Origin: CALINF01 sp039990395
GTDB lineage: Bacteria > Pseudomonadota > Gammaproteobacteria > Pseudomonadales > Halieaceae
Direction: 5' to 3'
Length of the DNA stretch: 64,000 nucleotides
Assembly (NCBI GenBank): GCA_039990395.1
Contig: JBDXFZ010000126.1
Coordinates: 1 to 64,000, forward strand
The notes beneath the pieces are model-generated. The model ran no database searches and was not told where the DNA came from. It worked only from the letters and a program-made list of their open reading frames with translations. This document shows positions 1 through 9,631 of the stretch, one piece after another. Position numbers and translations under genes: made by a program. Every line of letters begins with the position of its first letter. Position 1 is the stretch's first letter.

Positions 1-171
1 GTGAGTCCTGCATCCACAAGCACTCCTGAATAAATTATTCTCGCCCATGCCATGAATCCTGCCAGAGAAATCAGCGCAAGCAATGTAGCACTGTCCCGAC
101 TACACTTGGTTCAACAACTGCGTAGTTCATATGGCTGCATATCCCATCACTGGCGTTACTGGAGAAAGGCG
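1..171. other. Window edge and leader before the VOC gene
   Basis: Nothing firm is visible here. Frame 1 is open from the window edge to a TAA at 31-33, so this could be the last ten codons of a gene lying to the left, but that is too short to identify. An in-frame upstream extension of the next gene begins at an ATG at 52. It has no ribosome binding site and its residues do not look like part of the VOC fold, so I treat 34-171 as untranslated leader. Confidence 0.3.
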
Positions 172-546
172 ATGACAACAGATGCGATAGGTACAATCGA
201 GTGGCGGGATCTTACTGTGAATGATGCCACTGCGGTGCGGGATTTTTATCAATCGGTTGTGGGCTGGACGCATTCTACCATATCAATGGGTGACTACGAC
301 GATTACGCGATGGTCAATGCAAAAGGGGATACGATTGCAGGTATCTGCCACGCAAAAGGCAGCAACGCCAAATTACCACCACAGTGGCTCATGTACATCA
401 CGGTCGCTGACCTCGATGAGAGCCTCGCGCAAAGCAAAGCTTTGGGCGGCAAGATCATCAGCGGGCCAAACAGCATGGGTAGCGACCGCTACTGCATAAT
501 TGCAGACCCTGCCGGTGCTGCTGTTGCGCTCTACCAGAAGGGCTGA
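172..546 (+). CDS. VOC-fold (glyoxalase/bleomycin-resistance-like) protein
   Basis: A 124-residue single-domain protein of the vicinal oxygen chelate superfamily. It opens with the typical beta strand (GTIEWRDLTV), an alternating helix (ATAVRDFYQSVVGW), and a second half with DLDESLAQSKALGGKIISGP followed by the closing strand CIIADPAGAAVALYQ, the usual VOC ending. I chose the ATG at 172 because GGAGAAAGG lies just upstream; a start at 52 would add 40 residues unrelated to the fold. It ends 12 bases before cls and is probably cotranscribed with it. VOC proteins include lyases, dioxygenases and binding proteins. The substrate cannot be told from sequence, and no full set of glyoxalase I metal ligands is evident. 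Confidence 0.8.
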   Translation: MTTDAIGTIEWRDLTVNDATAVRDFYQSVVGWTHSTISMGDYDDYAMVNAKGDTIAGICHAKGSNAKLPPQWLMYITVADLDESLAQSKALGGKIISGPNSMGSDRYCIIADPAGAAVALYQKG

Positions 547-558
547 TCCGCCGTCGCT

Positions 559-2001
559 ATGGATATCAGCCTGTACTATTCAGAGTTCATTGCGGTCGCG
601 ATCGTTCTCATCTATGTCGTCGCCATCGTTTCAGCCATCGAGTCAATCATCAACGTACGAACAGCTCAAGGCACGATTGCCTGGGTTATCTCCCTACTCA
701 CATTTCCCTATCTTGCTGTGCCACTTTATTTGGTATTTGGTAGAAGCAAGTTCGATGGTTATCTGGAACAGAAGGACGAGATTGAGGCTGAAACGGCTGA
801 GCAATTGGAGAATACTCAGGACAATGTAGAAGAACACATCATTCCCCGCTCGAGCAATCTGCCCCTCTACACAAGCCTGTTCAAACTGGCTCGCCTTCCC
901 GCCACCTCCAGCAATAGCGCCGAACTGCTCATCGATGGAGAAGCTACTTTTTCCAGCATTGAGGCCGGGTTACGAGCCGCAGAACACTACATTCTGTTTG
1001 AGTTCTACATCGTACGTGATGATGATTTAGGGACACGCCTCTGCGACATTCTCTGTGACAAAGCCCGAGCAGGGGTAAAGGTCTATTTCATCTATGACGA
1101 AATCGGCAGCAGGCCTTTTCCCAGGAGCAAGCTATATAAGCAACTAAAGCTGGCAGGCGTCCATATAGCTGCCTTCAACACGACTCAGGGGCGAAGGAAC
1201 AGATTCCAGCTCAACTTTCGCAATCATCGAAAAATTGTGGTGGTGGATGGCAAGACTGCATGGATAGGTGGTCATAATGTTGGGGACGAATACCTGGGAA
1301 AGAACAAGCGCATCGGACAATGGCGAGATACCCATGTAAAACTGGAAGGGCCGGCTGTGCTAGGTGCTGAGCTATCTTTTTCAACCGACTGGCGTTGGGC
1401 TACCCGCACGGCGCTGGATATCAACTGGGATCTCACCGGACAAGCAATGGGCTCGTGCAACGTTATGGTGTTTCCATCGGATCCCGCAAGCGAATTTGAA
1501 GAAGCCGGGCTGATGTACCATCAAGTGATCGCTTACTCGCGCCGCCGCATCTGGATAGCAAGCCCTTACTTTGTACCCGATCGAGGCATCGTGGCGGCTC
1601 TCCAGCTCGCCGCGCTGCGTGGCGTGGACGTAAGAGTCATGATTCCCGACGAGCCTGATGGACCCGTTGTCGGTATGGCGAACTGGTCGTTTACCCGTGA
1701 ATTGCTGCCGGCAGGCGTCAAGGTATATCGTTACCAAGGTGGGTTTATGCACCAGAAAGTCTTCTTGATGGATGACGAATTGGCGGGTGTAGGTACCGCT
1801 AATTTTGACAACCGTTCATTCAGACTAAACTTCGAGATCACCTTGCTGATACATAATGAATCATTCTCTGAGTCAATCGAAACCATGCTGGCAAATGATT
1901 TTAGTCGCTCTCATCTGGTTACCCAGCAAGACATAGACAACAAACCCTTCTGGTTTCCCTTGGCTATGGGTGCTGCGCGATTGATGTCACCAGTACTTTA
2001 G
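559..2001 (+). CDS. cls: Cardiolipin synthase
   Basis: A 480-residue member of the phospholipase D superfamily, which condenses phosphatidylglycerol (or PG with PE) to cardiolipin in the inner membrane. Two hydrophobic segments at residues 9-31 and 38-60 anchor the N-terminus. Two HxKxxxxD motifs follow: H223/K225/D230 in NHRKIVVVD and H398/K400/D405 in MHQKVFLMDD, each followed by the usual GG or GTAN continuation (IGGHN, VGTANFDNRS). Length and architecture match bacterial Cls (ClsA type). The start ATG lies 12 bases after the VOC gene stop. It faces the AGCS symporter tail to tail with only 17 bases between. Which paralogue (ClsA, B or C) is less certain than the family, although the two N-terminal membrane segments favour ClsA. 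Confidence 0.93.
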   Translation: MDISLYYSEFIAVAIVLIYVVAIVSAIESIINVRTAQGTIAWVISLLTFPYLAVPLYLVFGRSKFDGYLEQKDEIEAETAEQLENTQDNVEEHIIPRSSNLPLYTSLFKLARLPATSSNSAELLIDGEATFSSIEAGLRAAEHYILFEFYIVRDDDLGTRLCDILCDKARAGVKVYFIYDEIGSRPFPRSKLYKQLKLAGVHIAAFNTTQGRRNRFQLNFRNHRKIVVVDGKTAWIGGHNVGDEYLGKNKRIGQWRDTHVKLEGPAVLGAELSFSTDWRWATRTALDINWDLTGQAMGSCNVMVFPSDPASEFEEAGLMYHQVIAYSRRRIWIASPYFVPDRGIVAALQLAALRGVDVRVMIPDEPDGPVVGMANWSFTRELLPAGVKVYRYQGGFMHQKVFLMDDELAGVGTANFDNRSFRLNFEITLLIHNESFSESIETMLANDFSRSHLVTQQDIDNKPFWFPLAMGAARLMSPVL

Positions 2002-2018
2002 CGATAAAGATTGGTTAA

Positions 2019-3407
2019 CTAGTTCTGCCAGGCGCGCGCATCAATATCGAGGTCGCTGTAGTCTTCAGGCCGCAATTTGGGCACCTTACCGGCCGCCAAC
2101 TGGCTGTCGTAGTCACGCAGTACACGCATACCTAACTTATACATCCAAACCAATCCCAATAGGTTCACAAGACCCAGCAGCCCCATCGTGAGATCGGCAA
2201 ACCCAAATACGGTGCCTAAGTCCTGCATGGATCCCCATAGAATCAAACCAATCACCAGCACACGAAACACATTGAAGAGTGTTGTGTTCTCTTCGCTGAA
2301 AAAGTTGAGACTGTTCTCGCCCAAATAATAGTTGTACATGATGGAGCTGAAGGCAAACAGTGATAGTGCAATGCTCACAAACTGCCCGCCCCAGCTGCCA
2401 AAATGTTCTGCCAGCGCGTTCTGGGTTAATGCGACACCGGCCACGTTTTCAGCACCGGGTTGATAGAGGTCGGAGAGCAAAATGATTAACGCCGTGCACG
2501 TGCACATCACCAGCGTATCGATGAATACACTGAACGCCTGCACAATCCCCTGGTTAGCCGGGTGCGGCACATGGGCAACCGCTGCCACATTAGGCGCACT
2601 GCCAAGGCCAGCTTCATTGCTGAACAGTCCGCGTTTCACGCCCTGCATCACGGCCACACCAATTCCACCACCTATCGCCGACTCAAGACCAAACGCGCTT
2701 TTCACAATGTAGAGCAAAGTGGCGGGCACTTCTGCGATATTCATGCCAATGACAGCTATCGCGGCCAGAAAGTAGCTCACCGCCATAACCGGCACGATAA
2801 CTTCTGCGACCAAAGCGATACGCTTGATGCCGCCAAAAATAATGATACCCAATAACACGGCCATTACGCTGCCCGACGCCCAGGGTGGAATGCCGAAAGA
2901 CGAATCGAGTGACGTCGCCACCACGTAAGACTGGACCGCATTGAAGCCAAAGCCAAAGGTGATTAACAGCAAGATAGAATACACCACGGCAAGCCAACGT
3001 TGTTTTATACCGTGGGTGAGATAATAAGCAGGCCCACCGCGGTAGGTGCCATCAGGCTCATACCGCTTATAGAGCTGCGCCAATGAGCATTCGAAGAAGC
3101 TCGTGGCCATACCCATCAGACCAATCATCCACATCCAGAACACTGCACCAGGACCGCCAAGGGTAATCGCAACAGCGACTCCGGCTATATTGCCACCGCC
3201 AACTCGACCGGCAACGCTCACCACCAACGCCTGAAACGAACTAATGTGGCCCGGATCGTGATGCAGAGCGGTGCGCAATACTGAAAACATGCGACCGAAA
3301 TACCGAAATTGAACAAACCGCGAGGAAATAGTAAAGAGCAGGCCCACGCCCACCAATGCCACGATAAGCACTTGGCCCCAGATAAAATCATTAACGGTCG
3401 CTAACAT
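2019..3407 (-). CDS. AGCS-family sodium:alanine/glycine symporter
   Basis: A 462-residue polytopic inner-membrane protein of the alanine/glycine:cation symporter family (AlsT/DagA type). It imports small neutral amino acids with Na+ (family knowledge). It begins with the characteristic VNDFIWGQ segment, followed by VQFRYFGRMF, the conserved GGGNIAGVAVAITLGGPGAVFWMW core and FSNEAGLGSAPN. I start it at the ATG at 3407, preceded by AGGA at good spacing, rather than at an upstream TTG at 3449 that lacks a binding site. The alanine/glycine specificity is inferred from the family. It follows an NSS transporter on the same strand; the 80-base gap allows either a shared or a separate transcript. Confidence 0.9.
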   Translation of the reverse strand: MLATVNDFIWGQVLIVALVGVGLLFTISSRFVQFRYFGRMFSVLRTALHHDPGHISSFQALVVSVAGRVGGGNIAGVAVAITLGGPGAVFWMWMIGLMGMATSFFECSLAQLYKRYEPDGTYRGGPAYYLTHGIKQRWLAVVYSILLLITFGFGFNAVQSYVVATSLDSSFGIPPWASGSVMAVLLGIIIFGGIKRIALVAEVIVPVMAVSYFLAAIAVIGMNIAEVPATLLYIVKSAFGLESAIGGGIGVAVMQGVKRGLFSNEAGLGSAPNVAAVAHVPHPANQGIVQAFSVFIDTLVMCTCTALIILLSDLYQPGAENVAGVALTQNALAEHFGSWGGQFVSIALSLFAFSSIMYNYYLGENSLNFFSEENTTLFNVFRVLVIGLILWGSMQDLGTVFGFADLTMGLLGLVNLLGLVWMYKLGMRVLRDYDSQLAAGKVPKLRPEDYSDLDIDARAWQN

Positions 3408-3487
3408 GGTTAGGGTCCTATGGTTGTGAAGTTTCCTGCCAAAAAACAAGCATTCGGGTCAGCGGAAAAGCGACACTGTTGCCGTGA

Positions 3488-4843
3488 CTATTCGCTGATA
3501 CCACTGACAAAAATAATGAGAAGTGCGGGCGGAACCACAAATCGGATCAGGAAATGCCAAACCTGAAAGCCCACAGCGTTGAGAGTCGTCAGCTCATCCC
3601 GGCTGTATTCCTTGCGGATAATCCAGCCAGCAAAAATAGCAATCAGCATTCCACCCACAGGCAGTAACACCTGATTAGAGAAATAGTCCATGGTGTCGTT
3701 GAAGTTACGCCCGTTTAGACTCAGCTCGCTGAATACGTTGTACGACAGAATACTGAGAATGCTGAAGACAGCGACGGAACCCACAACCAACACCGCACTC
3801 TTGTGCCGGGGGATACCAAAGCGCTCTTCGATCCAGGCATTGACACATTCAACCAATCCAACCATCGACGTGATACCCGCAACCGACAGCATGACGAAAA
3901 ACAGTACGCTGAATGCCCAGCCGCCAGGCATTTGAGCGAACGCCACTGGTAGAGTTTGAAAAATGAGGCCGGCACCGGCCGCTGGATCAAGCCCGTACTT
4001 GAATACTGCAGGGAAGATCACAAGCCCTGCCAGCAATGCAACGAAGGTATCCGCAACAACAATGATCAACACACTTTGGGTGATCGAAATGGAGCGCGGC
4101 AAATAGGCCCCATAAGTCATCATTCCACCCATCGCAACGCCAATAGAGAAGAACGCCTGACCGATCGCGGCCAGCACAGTGTCGGGTCCGACCTTGCTAA
4201 AATCAGGTGTAAACAACCACGATAGTGCCTCGGTGAAACCACCGGCGAAGACGTTATAACCCGCAAGACCCAGCAAGAGAATAAACATCAGTGGCATCAT
4301 GAAGCTCACGGCTCGCTCGATCCCGTCTTTTAAACCCGAGTAGATAATCAGTCCGGTGATGGCCAGACCCATGAGAGTCCAGAACAACATACCCATATTG
4401 TCTGACAGCACTGCTGAAAAATCAGCACTGGCACTGACAGCGTCGACATCAACAAATCCGGTGGTAATCGCTTTGAACAGATACCACAAAACCCAGCCAA
4501 CGACGACGGCGTAGACTATCTCAATGGTGTAGGCCGCCAGCAAGCCCATGCCGCCAACCCACTTCCACTGTGGAGACTTCCCCGATTGGGTCGCTACATT
4601 TGCCATCGCGATAGGCGGACTAGCCTGACCGCGTCGGCCAATCATCAGTTCGGCCATCAGTATTGGTACACCAATACCAAAGGCACAGGCCAGATAGATA
4701 ATTACGAAGGCCGCGCCACCATTTTCGCCAGTAACATACGGGAAGCGCCAGATGTTACCCAAGCCAACGGCAAAACCTACCGACGCCATCAAAAAGGCGA
4801 AACGCGAAGACCAGTGCGCGGTGCCGCCGCCGGCTGCTGCCAT
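3488..4843 (-). CDS. NSS-family sodium-dependent transporter
   Basis: A 451-residue member of the neurotransmitter:sodium symporter (LeuT/SNF) family. The first helix carries the signature VGFAVGLGNIWRFPY followed by GENGGAAF, which forms the unwound TM1 sodium and substrate site in LeuT. Around twelve hydrophobic segments follow, in keeping with the family fold. The start ATG is preceded by GGAGTG. Bacterial members carry amino acids such as leucine, tyrosine or tryptophan; the substrate cannot be assigned here. It lies between the gspN end and the AGCS symporter, all on the minus strand. The pairing of two Na+-coupled amino acid carriers fits a marine life style (inference). Confidence 0.9.
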   Translation of the reverse strand: MAAAGGGTAHWSSRFAFLMASVGFAVGLGNIWRFPYVTGENGGAAFVIIYLACAFGIGVPILMAELMIGRRGQASPPIAMANVATQSGKSPQWKWVGGMGLLAAYTIEIVYAVVVGWVLWYLFKAITTGFVDVDAVSASADFSAVLSDNMGMLFWTLMGLAITGLIIYSGLKDGIERAVSFMMPLMFILLLGLAGYNVFAGGFTEALSWLFTPDFSKVGPDTVLAAIGQAFFSIGVAMGGMMTYGAYLPRSISITQSVLIIVVADTFVALLAGLVIFPAVFKYGLDPAAGAGLIFQTLPVAFAQMPGGWAFSVLFFVMLSVAGITSMVGLVECVNAWIEERFGIPRHKSAVLVVGSVAVFSILSILSYNVFSELSLNGRNFNDTMDYFSNQVLLPVGGMLIAIFAGWIIRKEYSRDELTTLNAVGFQVWHFLIRFVVPPALLIIFVSGISE

Positions 4844-4930
4844 GATTTACACTCCAGTTATCGAAAATGCTGCATTTATTGTCGTTATGACCGCAATTCT
4901 ACACAAATACCGATTGGGCTTCAGCCTGAT

Positions 4931-5701
4931 TTAACCCGGTGGGGGAAGTTTCCCCTGCAAGACGAGGCGATACCCCGTATCGATAGGTGACGCCATCAAA
5001 GACAGCGCTTCTTGAAGCTGTGGGTTCATACTGCCCTCACTGCCGAGTTCGAGCCTAAGGTCGTAGCTTGCGACCCCATCTGTATGACTCAGCGCTATCA
5101 ACCCATCAGCTAGCAAGGGGCCTGTTAAAGTAAGAATTTCCGCCCTAACTCCACTATCAACTTGCTTCGAGTCGATCGCATAGCTGCCCAATACTACGTC
5201 GCCTCGCGGTGAGAGCCAGACAGCATCTTCCCAAACCACCCGTCCCACGATCGATTGCACTAGACCCTGCTTGATCTCGGCGCTCTCCAAACTCGGAGCC
5301 AAAGTCCCCTCAAGCGATACAGGCAAGAAAGCTTGCAGTAACCCCGCATCGATGCGAGCCTCTACATCAGATAAACGCAGGTGATCGGCGCCCCGATAAG
5401 TCAGCTTGGCGCGCACTCGCTGCTCACCCCACTGGCTGCTTAACGAAACCTTGGGAGCAAGCAGCACCAGAGACCATGGGCTAACCGTCCAATGCGTCTG
5501 GCCTAGTTGCATAAAGCCACCGGGCATTCGAACTAGACAACCCGCCGCCTGCCCGCTCCAGATACTGCCTGATACGCCTTGCAGTACAATGCTGGACGCG
5601 GGAAGAAAATGGCCAAGTAATCGCGCGGGGACAGAAATGATCACCTCCGCAATGACCACAACAAACAATGCCAGCGCCAGCCAGCGCGCGCTAAAAATCA
5701 T
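4931..5701 (-). CDS. gspN: Type II secretion system protein N
   Basis: A 256-residue bitopic inner-membrane protein ending the gsp operon. It has an N-terminal membrane anchor (residues about 5-28), then a soluble periplasmic part including the GSIWSGQAAG motif typical of GspN, and beta-rich repeats. GspN is an accessory, poorly understood component of the secretion machine that is absent from some species. It starts four bases after gspM ends, so translation is probably coupled. Identification rests on position plus the GspN-like motif; overall sequence conservation in the family is low. Confidence 0.85.
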   Translation of the reverse strand: MIFSARWLALALFVVVIAEVIISVPARLLGHFLPASSIVLQGVSGSIWSGQAAGCLVRMPGGFMQLGQTHWTVSPWSLVLLAPKVSLSSQWGEQRVRAKLTYRGADHLRLSDVEARIDAGLLQAFLPVSLEGTLAPSLESAEIKQGLVQSIVGRVVWEDAVWLSPRGDVVLGSYAIDSKQVDSGVRAEILTLTGPLLADGLIALSHTDGVASYDLRLELGSEGSMNPQLQEALSLMASPIDTGYRLVLQGKLPPPG

Positions 5702-5705
5702 GGCG

Positions 5706-6179
5706 TCAGCTTCCTTGGGAGACGCGAACAGTCAAATTGATGAGGCCACTGCCTCCGGCCTGAGTAAGCGAAAGCTCTTGAATAACCAATCTTTCACGCA
5801 GCTCTATTACATGCAACCATGTCATCACATCATCGAATGGCGCATTCTCCATTCGCACTTGAATATCACCACGGCTATTGGGTTGCAGACGCGTCACGGC
5901 CAGGTTCTGAGCACGCGTTGTCTGATTAATTAATGACGTGAGATTGCGCTGACGGGTATTGCTTCCCCCAGACGCCTTGAGCGCTTGCACTTCAGAGACC
6001 ATTGAATCAACGCGATACAGTAACTCCACAGTTGACTGATTACGCAAGGCCATGTCGTCACGCGCTGAACTCAGTGGCGTCCATATCAAGGCATACATTA
6101 TGTATAGCGCTACAGCAGCGGTCATGATCAACAAGCTGAGTTGTTCGCGGGTATTGAATCGCAGAAGCCACTTGTTCAT
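5706..6179 (-). CDS. gspM: Type II secretion system protein M
   Basis: A 157-residue inner-membrane protein with one transmembrane segment near residues 14-33, a coiled stretch and a small C-terminal ferredoxin-like domain. GspM pairs with GspL in the inner-membrane platform. Its start overlaps the end of gspL by four bases (ATGA), and it precedes gspN, matching canonical order. Assignment is by position, size and topology, because GspM sequences diverge strongly. Confidence 0.88.
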   Translation of the reverse strand: MNKWLLRFNTREQLSLLIMTAAVALYIMYALIWTPLSSARDDMALRNQSTVELLYRVDSMVSEVQALKASGGSNTRQRNLTSLINQTTRAQNLAVTRLQPNSRGDIQVRMENAPFDDVMTWLHVIELRERLVIQELSLTQAGGSGLINLTVRVSQGS

Positions 6180-7384
6180 GAGTCAGCCTCTACGCGCAGG
6201 CGGGCACGCACACCATCGGACTGCGCACTGGAGCTCTCCATAACCGCCTCAAGCCCAGCAGCATTTATACCTGCGCGAATCTTTTCAACGGCCTCAAAAT
6301 CTTCAGCAACAATATTCAGGCGCATGTCGCCGCCATTGTCATTGTAATTAATACTCGCAATCGAGGTACCCGACTGCGCATGGATCACAGCACCTACTGT
6401 CTCCATCAACACCATAAAGCCACTGCTCTGTGCACCACCTCGCATGGTAGATAACTGCCTTCGCAGCTGTTTTTCAGGATCTACCATCGCTCCACGCGGA
6501 TACGCACTGCGATAGCTTTGCTCTACCGCCGTGCGCAGCGCCAAATTTTCATTCTTAAGTGACTGATAGTCCGCAAAAGTAGCTACTAGCTGCAACAGAA
6601 AAACCCCTGCCAACACGGCAGCTACGGCACGCCAGTCTAGCCACCAGCGCGCCAGCGGTAACCTGGGAGCATACTCACCCTGCAAAAGATTAGGCTCAGG
6701 AAGTCCCGTATCAGCAATCATCATGGAGGCTGCCAGCCCACCCCGCCGCCATTGCACGGCTGAGCGCAACGATGCCGGCAGCAATTGCGTATCCGCTGCC
6801 TGATCAAACCCGTATAACACTACAGATTGTGGTGCACCCATCGTGGCCAGTGCCGAATCCAGCAGCACAGATAGAAGCGAAGTCTCCAGGCCTGTACCCT
6901 CGCACGCATCAAAACGCACCAGTGCAGATTCATCTTCAATAACAATGGTCCAACCACCTGCTTGCAGCGGCAATAGAAGCGGCTCTGCCACCCAACGCTC
7001 CGCAGCAGAAAGATCTGCAAGAGTAGACTGCCAGTGTTCCATATCAGCGTGTTTACAATGCGCTACGGCGTAGTTCAGCTTGTCTAGAGGTGACATGGCA
7101 AAATGCAAATCTTCAACATCATCCGCCAGTTGCTCCTCGAGCAGGAAGGGCAGTGATTTGGCAAGATGTTTGCGCTCTGCAGCAGAAACGGTCAATTGCT
7201 GGATACGCACGCTAGTGGCTGGTGCAGCAAATACGAGCTGAGCTCTGCCTGCTTCAACCGCCGTGATCAACCATTCAAGGTTTGCCGCTACATCGAGCGC
7301 GCGCACCTCTGTCTCACCTGGCACAAGCAGCACCGGCCTATCGTTGCTTAGGCGAACAATTAGCTTGTTCTGTGTTCCCGACAT
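6176..7384 (-). CDS. gspL: Type II secretion system protein L
   Basis: A 402-residue bitopic protein. The long cytoplasmic N-terminal half (actin-like fold in known GspL) binds the GspE ATPase. A transmembrane helix lies near residues 248-268 (AVAAVLAGVFLLQLVA), and a short periplasmic domain contacts GspM and GspC. The SLPFLLEEQLADDVEDLHFA segment is typical of the GspL cytoplasmic domain. The ATG is preceded by AGGATCAGT. It overlaps gspM by four bases and lies 38 bases after gspK. Confidence 0.92.
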   Translation of the reverse strand: MSGTQNKLIVRLSNDRPVLLVPGETEVRALDVAANLEWLITAVEAGRAQLVFAAPATSVRIQQLTVSAAERKHLAKSLPFLLEEQLADDVEDLHFAMSPLDKLNYAVAHCKHADMEHWQSTLADLSAAERWVAEPLLLPLQAGGWTIVIEDESALVRFDACEGTGLETSLLSVLLDSALATMGAPQSVVLYGFDQAADTQLLPASLRSAVQWRRGGLAASMMIADTGLPEPNLLQGEYAPRLPLARWWLDWRAVAAVLAGVFLLQLVATFADYQSLKNENLALRTAVEQSYRSAYPRGAMVDPEKQLRRQLSTMRGGAQSSGFMVLMETVGAVIHAQSGTSIASINYNDNGGDMRLNIVAEDFEAVEKIRAGINAAGLEAVMESSSAQSDGVRARLRVEADS

Positions 7385-7422
7385 ACTGATCCTATTGCAG
7401 GGGGGTTATAGCAGCGCGGCCA

Positions 7423-8433
7423 TCATAGACTGCCGCTTGCACGCACCAGGCTGGTCACCTGTCGTTGCTGTCTTTCCAACACACTGTACAAGCGCATCTC
7501 GCGATCGGCAATCTCTACCAGAGCACTGAGCAGAAAGTAACTCGATGACTCGCCCAGCTGCGTACTTACTTTATCCATAGGCTTGTCTGCAAACACGGAC
7601 TGAGCCAAAAAATCCTCTTTGTCCAAAAAGCCCTCACTGTTGCGCCGCTCCACCAGCGCTTCACCATCGGCAAGAGACAGCGGCAGCAACTCGTCATCGC
7701 CGTTTATTGAACGCAATACCGGCAGACTGGCCGTATGTATATTGATGGGCTTTCCTGAGCGCGGCCACACAGTGACCAACGGCAAAAGAGCGCGATAGAG
7801 TTCAGGGGTAAGGTTGGCAATGGCACGCAATTCACTGACACTACTCAGTGCCTGGTTTGCGGCGCGGTACGATGGAGTTTGGCCAGAGTAATAGTCATCT
7901 TCCGCCCCATTCAGTGAAGGATTGCTGTCTCGGTCTATCCAATCTGCTACCGATTCCGTCACTGCCACAGCCTCGGCCTGACTGAGTGCTGGTTGCTCTA
8001 GCGCTTGCAATAATCGGATAAACTGACTTTGGGCAGGCGAGTATCTCGGCTCACCTTCTTCGGTGCTGAGCGACCCTGCGAGCGCATTCAGATTGAAGCG
8101 GCCCTGCAGGTCTTCAACTTCTCCAAGCAGCCATCCCCCTTCATCTAGCGGGTACGGCGTCGATTCCTGAGCCCATACCTCACCCAGATCATCCCGCGCC
8201 CGACCGGCCTGTTTATCAGCGTCGTAGTCCAGCAACAATGCCAGCGACGCGAGCTCCTCTGCCCCAAGGAGATAGGCGTAGGCCTGCTCACCTGCAAATA
8301 CATTGGCGCCGCGCTGGTAAAACAGCGTGAATTCTCGCTGAATCCCCACAATAAGGGCCGCAGCCAGCGCGAACACCAGCATGGCGACAATAAGAGCCGC
8401 GCCGGATTGCGAAGAATACTTAGGCTTGCTCAT
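7423..8433 (-). CDS. gspK: Type II secretion minor pseudopilin K
   Basis: A 336-residue pseudopilin thought to cap the tip of the secretion pseudopilus with GspI and GspJ. The leader MSKPKYSSQSG is followed by the hydrophobic helix AALIVAMLVFALAAALIVG. It lacks the Glu at position +5 found in other pilins, which is normal for GspK. The large globular part includes the helical insertion (NLNALAG, DWIDRDSNPSLNGAED) and the KPINIHTA motif. The PilD enzyme at 46 kb presumably removes the leader. It follows gspJ by 15 bases. Confidence 0.95.
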   Translation of the reverse strand: MSKPKYSSQSGAALIVAMLVFALAAALIVGIQREFTLFYQRGANVFAGEQAYAYLLGAEELASLALLLDYDADKQAGRARDDLGEVWAQESTPYPLDEGGWLLGEVEDLQGRFNLNALAGSLSTEEGEPRYSPAQSQFIRLLQALEQPALSQAEAVAVTESVADWIDRDSNPSLNGAEDDYYSGQTPSYRAANQALSSVSELRAIANLTPELYRALLPLVTVWPRSGKPINIHTASLPVLRSINGDDELLPLSLADGEALVERRNSEGFLDKEDFLAQSVFADKPMDKVSTQLGESSSYFLLSALVEIADREMRLYSVLERQQRQVTSLVRASGSL

Positions 8434-8448
8434 GACGATCGCAGGTTC

Positions 8449-9096
8449 CTAGCTGCCAACAGGCAATGTATACAAACGCCTCAACTCTCCAAGGTCGTCC
8501 AACTCAATCGTCAACTCTATCGCTGCGGGAGGCGAAGGTAACTCGCCTGGGCGGCTGGTGTCGACAATCCAGTTCTCCGGCCAGTTACGTGTCTCAATAT
8601 CAGTACCACGACCAAGACGTAAACTGGCCGTGGCATCCAGAAACGACAAAGAAACTGCCGCCACATCATCCAGTAGTCTTACTCGTGTGGCCTGCGTATC
8701 ACCAGACCTGTCCAGGACTGGGTAAGATTCTCGCCAGAGCGTATCGTCTTCCCATAGGTAATTTACGCGCTGTAGATTGCTACGCGGCAAGTCGTTCGGA
8801 TTATGCCATCCGGCCCGAGTAAAGCTGAGCAGGAAGCGAGAGGCAATACCCCCCGACAATGCCGGCTCTGTCTCGCCAAACTCATCGCGCACAGGCCGGT
8901 AGACAAACTGGCGCAGATCACGAGAAATCACCATGAAGGCACGATTGATTTCATAGGTACGCTGCGCAGTGCTGCGTGTACTCTCCACACCGGATATCAC
9001 GGTAGACAGCGCAGTGTAGGCTGCCGCCGCCACAAAACCAGTGATAGCAAGTGCGATTAGCACCTCTATCAATGTGAACCCACGTTGGCTATTCAT
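8449..9096 (-). CDS. gspJ: Type II secretion minor pseudopilin J
   Basis: A 215-residue minor pseudopilin. The leader is MNSQRG, cleaved before FTLIEVLIALAITG with the expected Glu at +5. I start it at the ATG at 9096, which overlaps the end of gspI by eight bases and gives a normal six-residue leader; the open frame extends further upstream, but those residues are shadow sequence of gspI. It forms the pseudopilus tip with GspI and GspK (family knowledge). Confidence 0.95.
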   Translation of the reverse strand: MNSQRGFTLIEVLIALAITGFVAAAAYTALSTVISGVESTRSTAQRTYEINRAFMVISRDLRQFVYRPVRDEFGETEPALSGGIASRFLLSFTRAGWHNPNDLPRSNLQRVNYLWEDDTLWRESYPVLDRSGDTQATRVRLLDDVAAVSLSFLDATASLRLGRGTDIETRNWPENWIVDTSRPGELPSPPAAIELTIELDDLGELRRLYTLPVGS

Positions 9097-9631
9097 TACT
9101 CGAACCTCCAGACTGGTCAGGCGGCGCCTGCGCTGGAGTCTCGCTACCGGATGCAGCATCATCCCGGCCATCAATGGGTTCACCAGCCTCCTGTGGGTCG
9201 CCAGATTCTTCAAGCGGCGTGGTATCCACACGCAGATCAGCAGACAGATAGGCAACAAGAGAATAGAGCCCGCGCTCTGGGATGGCGCTCTCTTCCTGCT
9301 CTCCCACCGACACGATAACCCTGAAAAATTGAGGTACCTCGGTTGGCGTAGACTCTACCGTCCAGAACCATTCGCGATCCGCCAGACTGGCGGAGCCGAC
9401 TTCGCGCCCTGCACTCAGCTCACGCTGGGCCAGGGCAACAAGACGGACCTCAGTCATCTTGTTAACAGCCACTAATTGAGCCATGGATTTGTCGCGCAAG
9501 TATGCTGTCGTATCAACTTGGTTATAGAGAGTAAAGAGAAGAGCCGGAAGAGCGATCGCCACTATCGCCAGCGCAACCATGACCTCAACCAGAGTAAACC
9601 CCGACACGCCACGCACTTGCGGCCTAGTCAT
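9089..9631 (-). CDS. gspI: Type II secretion minor pseudopilin I
   Basis: A 180-residue minor pseudopilin. The leader MTRPQVRGVSG is cleaved before FTLVEVMVALAIVAIALPAL (Glu +5). The ATG at 9631 overlaps the gspH stop by eight bases. The C-terminus is longer than many GspI proteins and ends in a low-complexity Pro/Gly/Ser/Asp-rich tail (ESGDPQEAGE, PAQAPPDQSGGSSNE) of about 45 residues beyond the folded domain. That tail is unusual for this family, whose members are commonly nearer 120-135 residues. Confidence 0.93.
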   Translation of the reverse strand: MTRPQVRGVSGFTLVEVMVALAIVAIALPALLFTLYNQVDTTAYLRDKSMAQLVAVNKMTEVRLVALAQRELSAGREVGSASLADREWFWTVESTPTEVPQFFRVIVSVGEQEESAIPERGLYSLVAYLSADLRVDTTPLEESGDPQEAGEPIDGRDDAASGSETPAQAPPDQSGGSSNE

